Below are positions 60,556-64,000 of a stretch of DNA of 64,000 nucleotides, piece after piece; position 1 is the stretch's first letter, and the number at the start of each line of letters is the position of its first letter. The stretch comes from Haloarchaeobius iranensis (GTDB lineage Archaea > Halobacteriota > Halobacteria > Halobacteriales > Natrialbaceae), in the NCBI RefSeq assembly GCF_900103505.1, contig NZ_FNIA01000005.1, positions 142,019 through 206,018 of the forward strand, read 5' to 3'. A program made the translations under genes and the position numbers. The notes under the pieces are model-generated. The model was given only the letters and a program-made list of their open reading frames with translations, did not search any database and was not told the origin of the DNA.

Positions 60556-61545
60556 ATGGAGACGGCACTCATCATCGGCGGCACGCGGTTCATCGGCCGA
60601 CACACGGTGGCGGAGTTCCTCGACCACGGCTACGAGGTCACGGTCTTCAATCGGGGGACCCACGACAACCCGTTCGCGGACGACGACCGGGCGAGCCACG
60701 TGCAGGGCGACCGGACCGACGACGCCGAACTCGCCGGCGCGGCACGCGAGGTCGAGCCCGACGTCGTCGTGGACTGCGTGGCGTACTACCCCCGGGACGT
60801 CCGCACGGCGTGTCGCATCTTCGACGACGTGGACGCCTACGTCTACATCTCCTCTGGCTCGGCCTACGGCGCGGAGGTCATGCCGAAACGGGAGGACGAG
60901 ACGGCGCTCTGTGACTGCACCGAGGAGCAGGCGACGGACGACTCGAGCGAGAGCTACGGCCCGCGGAAGGCGGAGGGCGACCGGGCCATCTTCGCGGCCG
61001 CCGAGGACGGCGTGAACGCGATGGCGGTCCGCCCCTGCATCGTCTACGGGCCGCACGACTACACCGAGCGGCTGGACTTCTGGATCGACCGCGTGCGGAA
61101 CCACGACCGGGTCGTCGTCCCCGGCGACGGGACGAACGTCTGGCACCGGGCGTACGTCGAGGACGTCGCGAGCGCGCTCCGGGTCGTCGCCGAGGCGGGC
61201 GAGCCCGGCGAAGCGTACAACGTCGGCGACCGGCGCCTGGTCACGCTGGAGGAGATGGTCGAACTCGTCGCCGACGCGCTGGACGCCGACGTCGAGGTCG
61301 TCCACGCCTCCGAGCGCGAGCTGGCCATCGGCGACCTCTCGCTCGACGACTACGTCCTCTATCGCGACTACCCGCACGTGCTCGACACGAACAAGCTCGC
61401 CGCGCTGGGCTGGGAGTCGACGCCCGTCGACGAGGCGATGCAGGCCGCTGCCGACGACCACCTGGCGTCGGACCGCGACGGCAGCGAGCACGACCCCGGC
61501 CGCGAGAACGAGGAGCGCGTCCTCGGCGTGCTCGACACGTTGTGA
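60556..61545 (+). CDS. NAD-dependent epimerase/dehydratase-like protein
   Basis: 329 residues. Rossmann start ALIIGGTRFIGRHTVAEFLD, then VVDCVAYYPRDVRTA, VYISSGSAYGAEV (Ser) and SYGPRKAEGDR (Tyr-x3-Lys replaced by Y-G-P-R-K). Extended short-chain dehydrogenase of the nucleotide-sugar or isoflavone-reductase-like type; the shifted YxxxK suggests possible loss of standard catalysis. RPCIVYGPHDYTERLDFW follows. Substrate unknown. C-terminal acidic tail. Confidence 0.85.
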   Translation: METALIIGGTRFIGRHTVAEFLDHGYEVTVFNRGTHDNPFADDDRASHVQGDRTDDAELAGAAREVEPDVVVDCVAYYPRDVRTACRIFDDVDAYVYISSGSAYGAEVMPKREDETALCDCTEEQATDDSSESYGPRKAEGDRAIFAAAEDGVNAMAVRPCIVYGPHDYTERLDFWIDRVRNHDRVVVPGDGTNVWHRAYVEDVASALRVVAEAGEPGEAYNVGDRRLVTLEEMVELVADALDADVEVVHASERELAIGDLSLDDYVLYRDYPHVLDTNKLAALGWESTPVDEAMQAAADDHLASDRDGSEHDPGRENEERVLGVLDTL

Positions 61546-61626
61546 GCGGAAGTAGTGCCAGATGAGCTGGCCGAAAGTATCCACTTCACAATCTATTAGT
61601 GTGCTGATACTGTTTGCCGGGACACG

Positions 61627-62643
61627 ATGGAACGACGACGCTTTCTGCAGGTAGCGGGGGTCGCGGGGGCGACGGCGATGACCACACTGTCGGGCTGTAG
61701 CAGCCTCACGGGCGGCGGTGGCGGCACGCCCAGCGGCGACCGCGCGACCTACGACTCCTGGGTGGCCGCCGGCGTGAGCGAGCCGGTGAACGCCTTCACG
61801 CTCGACCTCGCGGTGTACCGGACCCTCCAGAACCAGGACGAGGAGACCCAGACGCAGACCGAAACCTCGTCGAACGTCGGGGGCGACCCGCTGGCGGGCA
61901 TCCCGGCGACGTACCTCTTCGCCGCGGCGCTGGGGCTCGGGTTCGGACTGGCCCAGACCGGCCTCTCGTCGCTCGTCCAGGAGGACGGCTCGGCCCAGCG
62001 GGCGCACTTCGTCGACAACGGCATCGTCCTCGAGGGGTCGTTCGACGCCGAGACCGTCGGGTCGTCGGTGTCCGGGGCCGGTGGCCAGGAGGCCGACTCC
62101 AACGCGGGCTACACGTTCTACCGCAGCGGCTCGGGGAGCGACGGCACGGTCATCGCGGTCTCCGGCGACGCCGTCGTCGTGGTCCGGGGCGGCCAGACCG
62201 TCGCGGACCCGATGGCACGAACCCGGCGACTCGTCGACGCGAACGGCGGGAACACCGACCGGTTCCGGTCGGGCTCCGACGACTACGATTCGCTCGTCAC
62301 GGCGCTCCCGAACCGCGGGATCATGGGCGTCGCCTACAGATCCGATGGCGGTCTGTTCGAGATCGGTGGCGCTGGCGCCGGCGGCGGCACGAGCGGCCTC
62401 GCCAGCTTCAGCGACCTCGACCTCAGCGGCAACGCCGTCGGCGGCGCGACGAGCGCGTCGTTCTCGACCGACCAGCTCGACTCCACCGTCGCCATCCTGT
62501 ACGAGAGCGAGAGCGAGGTCGACGCGAAGGCCGACATCGAGGCCGCACTCGGCGGGGAGGCTTCCTCCAGCTCGGTGACAATCGACGGGCGGATGGTGTA
62601 CGTCGAGGGCACGTTCGAGGACCCGAACACCGGCGACTCCTGA
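61627..62643 (+). CDS. Tat-exported lipoprotein of unknown function
   Basis: 338 residues. Signal MERRRFLQVAGVAGATAMTT followed by LSGCSS, a Tat motif (RRRFLQ) and lipobox (Cys about 25). Mature part has a Gly/Ser-rich segment and two alpha/beta repeats (GYTFYRSGSGSDGTVIAVS; VAILYESESEVDAKADIEAA). A hydrophobic stretch (about 100-120) may be a membrane segment or buried core. Similar proteins are common in haloarchaea; function unknown. Own promoter likely in the AT-rich stretch 61580-61612. Confidence 0.72.
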   Translation: MERRRFLQVAGVAGATAMTTLSGCSSLTGGGGGTPSGDRATYDSWVAAGVSEPVNAFTLDLAVYRTLQNQDEETQTQTETSSNVGGDPLAGIPATYLFAAALGLGFGLAQTGLSSLVQEDGSAQRAHFVDNGIVLEGSFDAETVGSSVSGAGGQEADSNAGYTFYRSGSGSDGTVIAVSGDAVVVVRGGQTVADPMARTRRLVDANGGNTDRFRSGSDDYDSLVTALPNRGIMGVAYRSDGGLFEIGGAGAGGGTSGLASFSDLDLSGNAVGGATSASFSTDQLDSTVAILYESESEVDAKADIEAALGGEASSSSVTIDGRMVYVEGTFEDPNTGDS

Positions 62644-62655
62644 CTCCGGGGTCCG

Positions 62656-63240
62656 TCACCGGTCCAGCTTCGCCTCGAGGTCGCGTTCCACGTCGGGCCA
62701 CTCCGAGTCGAGGATGCTGTAGTAGGCGCTGTCCCGTGGCTCGCCGTGGATGAGCATGTGTCTGCGGAGGATGCCCTCCTCGACGGCACCGATGCGTTCG
62801 AGGGCCTCACGCGATCGCTCGTTGCCCGCGGCGGTCTCGAACTCGACGCGGACGCAGTCCCACTCCTCGAACGCGTGCCGGAGCTGCAGCAGCTTCGCCT
62901 CGGTGTTCGCGGCGGTCCGCCACTCGTCGGGGGCGAGCCACGTCCAACCGATCTCGACGCTCCGGTTCGCCGGCCGGATGTTGCAGAACCGCGTCGAGCC
63001 GACGGCCTCGCCGGTGTCCTGGCGGACGGTCGCGAACGGGAGCGCGTCGCCGTCCGCCTGGGACTCCAGCGCGGTCTCGACGAACTCGCGCATCTTCCCG
63101 GGCGTGGCGTAGGCGTCCGCGAACCACCGGAAGATACGCTCGTCACTCCCGGCGGCAGTCAGGTCGTCGAGGTGTTCGTCGGGGTCGAGCGGCTCCAGGC
63201 GGACGTACTCGCCGGCGAGCGTGACGGGGTCGAGGTTCAC
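62656..63240 (-). CDS. GNAT-family acetyltransferase (RimJ/RimL type)
   Basis: 194 residues. Acetyl-CoA binding core: PFATVRQDTGEAVGSTRF, SVEIGWTWLAPDEWRTAANT, TEAKLLQLRHAFEEWDCVRV and RSREALERIGAVEEGILRRH. These N-acetylate proteins or small molecules; substrate unknown. Converges with the lipoprotein gene. Start at MNLDPVTLAG, followed by the AT-rich right end of the window. Confidence 0.87.
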   Translation of the reverse strand: MNLDPVTLAGEYVRLEPLDPDEHLDDLTAAGSDERIFRWFADAYATPGKMREFVETALESQADGDALPFATVRQDTGEAVGSTRFCNIRPANRSVEIGWTWLAPDEWRTAANTEAKLLQLRHAFEEWDCVRVEFETAAGNERSREALERIGAVEEGILRRHMLIHGEPRDSAYYSILDSEWPDVERDLEAKLDR

Positions 63241-63492
63241 GCAACTGCTTGTTCCTGTGTCGGGAAAACCGTTGGTAGGCCTTGGTCAGGACAGGGCCCC
63301 TAAACAGCACAATACAAATCGCAAGGATAAAAATCAAAGTGGAAAGTGGAAATTTAAATACAGTGGGGCGGGATAGAATAGCATGGGCCTGTTTGCATAC
63401 CGAAAAAACACTGTGGATTGCCCTCCATTACATAGGGTTATTGATGTAATGTGTAGTGAGAACAAAGAATACACCCCCGTAGGGTCTTGTTG
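63241..63492. other. AT-rich intergenic patch
   Basis: No gene recognised. Base composition drops well below the rest of the window. AAATTTAAATACAG at 63350-63363 looks like a strong promoter. The patch and the small ORF that follows end at the transposase gene, so this looks like a foreign or degenerate island. Confidence 0.5.
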
Positions 63493-63684
63493 ATGCGGCA
63501 AGAGATGGGCCTACTTCTATTGATAGTATCGACGTCATTCACTGGAGTCGCAGCTGTCGATGCTGAGGGAAAGAGTAACGAGAGTGGTCCGCTGGAGAAC
63601 CGTTCAGTGACTGTTTCATATGAAAACCTCTCGTACAATGTCGAATACTACCCCGGCAATTTTAGTCTGGTTGGGCTTCATTGA
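63493..63684 (+). CDS. Small secreted or membrane protein, possibly truncated
   Basis: 63 residues from the ATG of MRQEMGLLLLIVSTSF, with a signal-like hydrophobic core and VAAVDAEG as a possible cleavage region. The rest (VTVSYENLSYNVEYYPGNFS) is a short beta-like stretch. Low GC codon use. Its TGA (63682-63684) coincides with the first bases of an inverted repeat at the transposase end, so the true protein may have been longer before insertion. Confidence 0.45.
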   Translation: MRQEMGLLLLIVSTSFTGVAAVDAEGKSNESGPLENRSVTVSYENLSYNVEYYPGNFSLVGLH

Positions 63685-63708
63685 ATCCGCAGAGGGCGAC
63701 GGGATTCA
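63682..63708. repeat. Inverted repeat at the end of the transposase gene
   Basis: TGAATCC (63682-63688) and GGATTCA (63702-63708). It includes the stop of the small ORF and of the transposase. It could be part of the insertion-sequence end or a terminator; the exact terminal repeat cannot be proven without the other end. Confidence 0.45.
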
Positions 63709-64000
63709 CTGTTTCACGGCTTGTTCGACGTTGTAGACTGCGGCGGCGAGCACAATTTCACGAAACTGGCGATACCACGCTCGCGCTCGGACGGCGGAGC
63801 CGTACGAGCGCTTAATCACCGAATTCACCGTCTCACACACCGACCGCTGGTTGTAGAGGTCATCGTCGATCCGGGCGTTGTGCGCGTGGTCGTACGGTGC
63901 GAAGACGCGATGCTTGATCAGCGGTCGAACGCCTTCTGCGCGAAGCTCCTCGCGGAAACCCATATCGTCGTAGCCCTTGTCGGCGGCGAGGCTCCGCAGG
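63706..64000 (-). mobile_element. IS5-type transposase, C-terminal part (runs off right edge)
   Basis: 98 visible codons of a DDE transposase continuing beyond the window; the start is outside. Seen: ADKGYDD (second catalytic Asp), VRPLIKHRVFAPYDHAHNAR, YNQRSVCETVNSVIKRSYG (catalytic Glu), and the C-terminal WYRQFREIVLAAAVYNVEQA. This matches haloarchaeal IS5-family transposases. The terminal inverted repeat on this side should be near 63682. Confidence 0.85.

Overview
The window reads as chromosomal DNA of a halophilic archaeon (class Halobacteria). It is very GC-rich apart from a few short AT-rich patches. The proteins are strongly acidic, promoters are TATA boxes 25-30 bases upstream of leaderless or short-leader starts, and secreted proteins mostly carry twin-arginine signals with lipobox cysteines. 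Marker genes are archaeal or haloarchaeal: sn-glycerol-1-phosphate dehydrogenase, a geranylgeranyl reductase, the beta-CASP/KH termination factor aCPSF1 (FttA), TFS, a bacterio-opsin-activator-type HTH protein and GfcR. The genus cannot be told from the sequence alone. No tRNA, rRNA or CRISPR array was found.

Layout. 1-1.8 kb: end of a 2-oxoacid:ferredoxin oxidoreductase operon (korAB). 2.2-5.7 kb: a PhoX-like secreted protein ending in a cohesin-like module and a dockerin, followed by a small membrane-anchored cohesin-like protein. 5.7-16 kb: mixed housekeeping genes (rubrerythrin-like, rhodanese-MBL, AAC(3)-like acetyltransferase, 2Fe-2S ferredoxin, geranylgeranyl reductase, M20 amidohydrolase, uS10-like protein, Nudix, alpha/beta hydrolase). 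16-26.4 kb: HTH regulator, HAD hydrolase, a possible PD-(D/E)xK nuclease with a cysteine cluster (DUF5787-like), glutaredoxin, aldo/keto reductase, TFS, DsbA-like protein, several haloarchaeal unknowns and an Nmad3-like protein. 26.4-26.7 kb: a decayed arsA remnant. 26.7-31.7 kb: gdh-gfcR, an HAD phosphatase and gluconate dehydratase, the first steps of the haloarchaeal semi-phosphorylative Entner-Doudoroff route and its regulator. 31.7-36.4 kb: thioesterase, then nrdR-nrdA-nrdB. 36.4-48.6 kb: DUF3179 lipoprotein with a membrane partner, PAPS-reductase-like protein, S9 peptidase, G1P dehydrogenase, a KDG-aldolase/DapA-type enzyme, and small membrane proteins and lipoproteins. 48.7-55.7 kb: aCPSF1, small conserved proteins, a MutT-type Nudix hydrolase and prolyl-tRNA synthetase. 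55.9-63.2 kb: glutamate synthase large subunit, an epimerase, a lipoprotein and a GNAT acetyltransferase. 63.2-64 kb: an AT-rich patch with a small secreted ORF, cut by an IS5-like transposase that runs off the right edge.

How the genes connect. The best-supported circuits are: (i) gdh, gfcR and gnaD, whose gdh and gnaD promoters share a spaced inverted repeat that could be the GfcR operator; (ii) nrdR-nrdA-nrdB, where the small subunit has Phe in place of the radical Tyr (class Ic-like) and NrdA lacks the N-terminal ATP cone; (iii) the PhoX-dockerin gene and adjacent anchored cohesin-like gene, which could form a surface attachment pair. Most other genes are single units or pairs with housekeeping functions.
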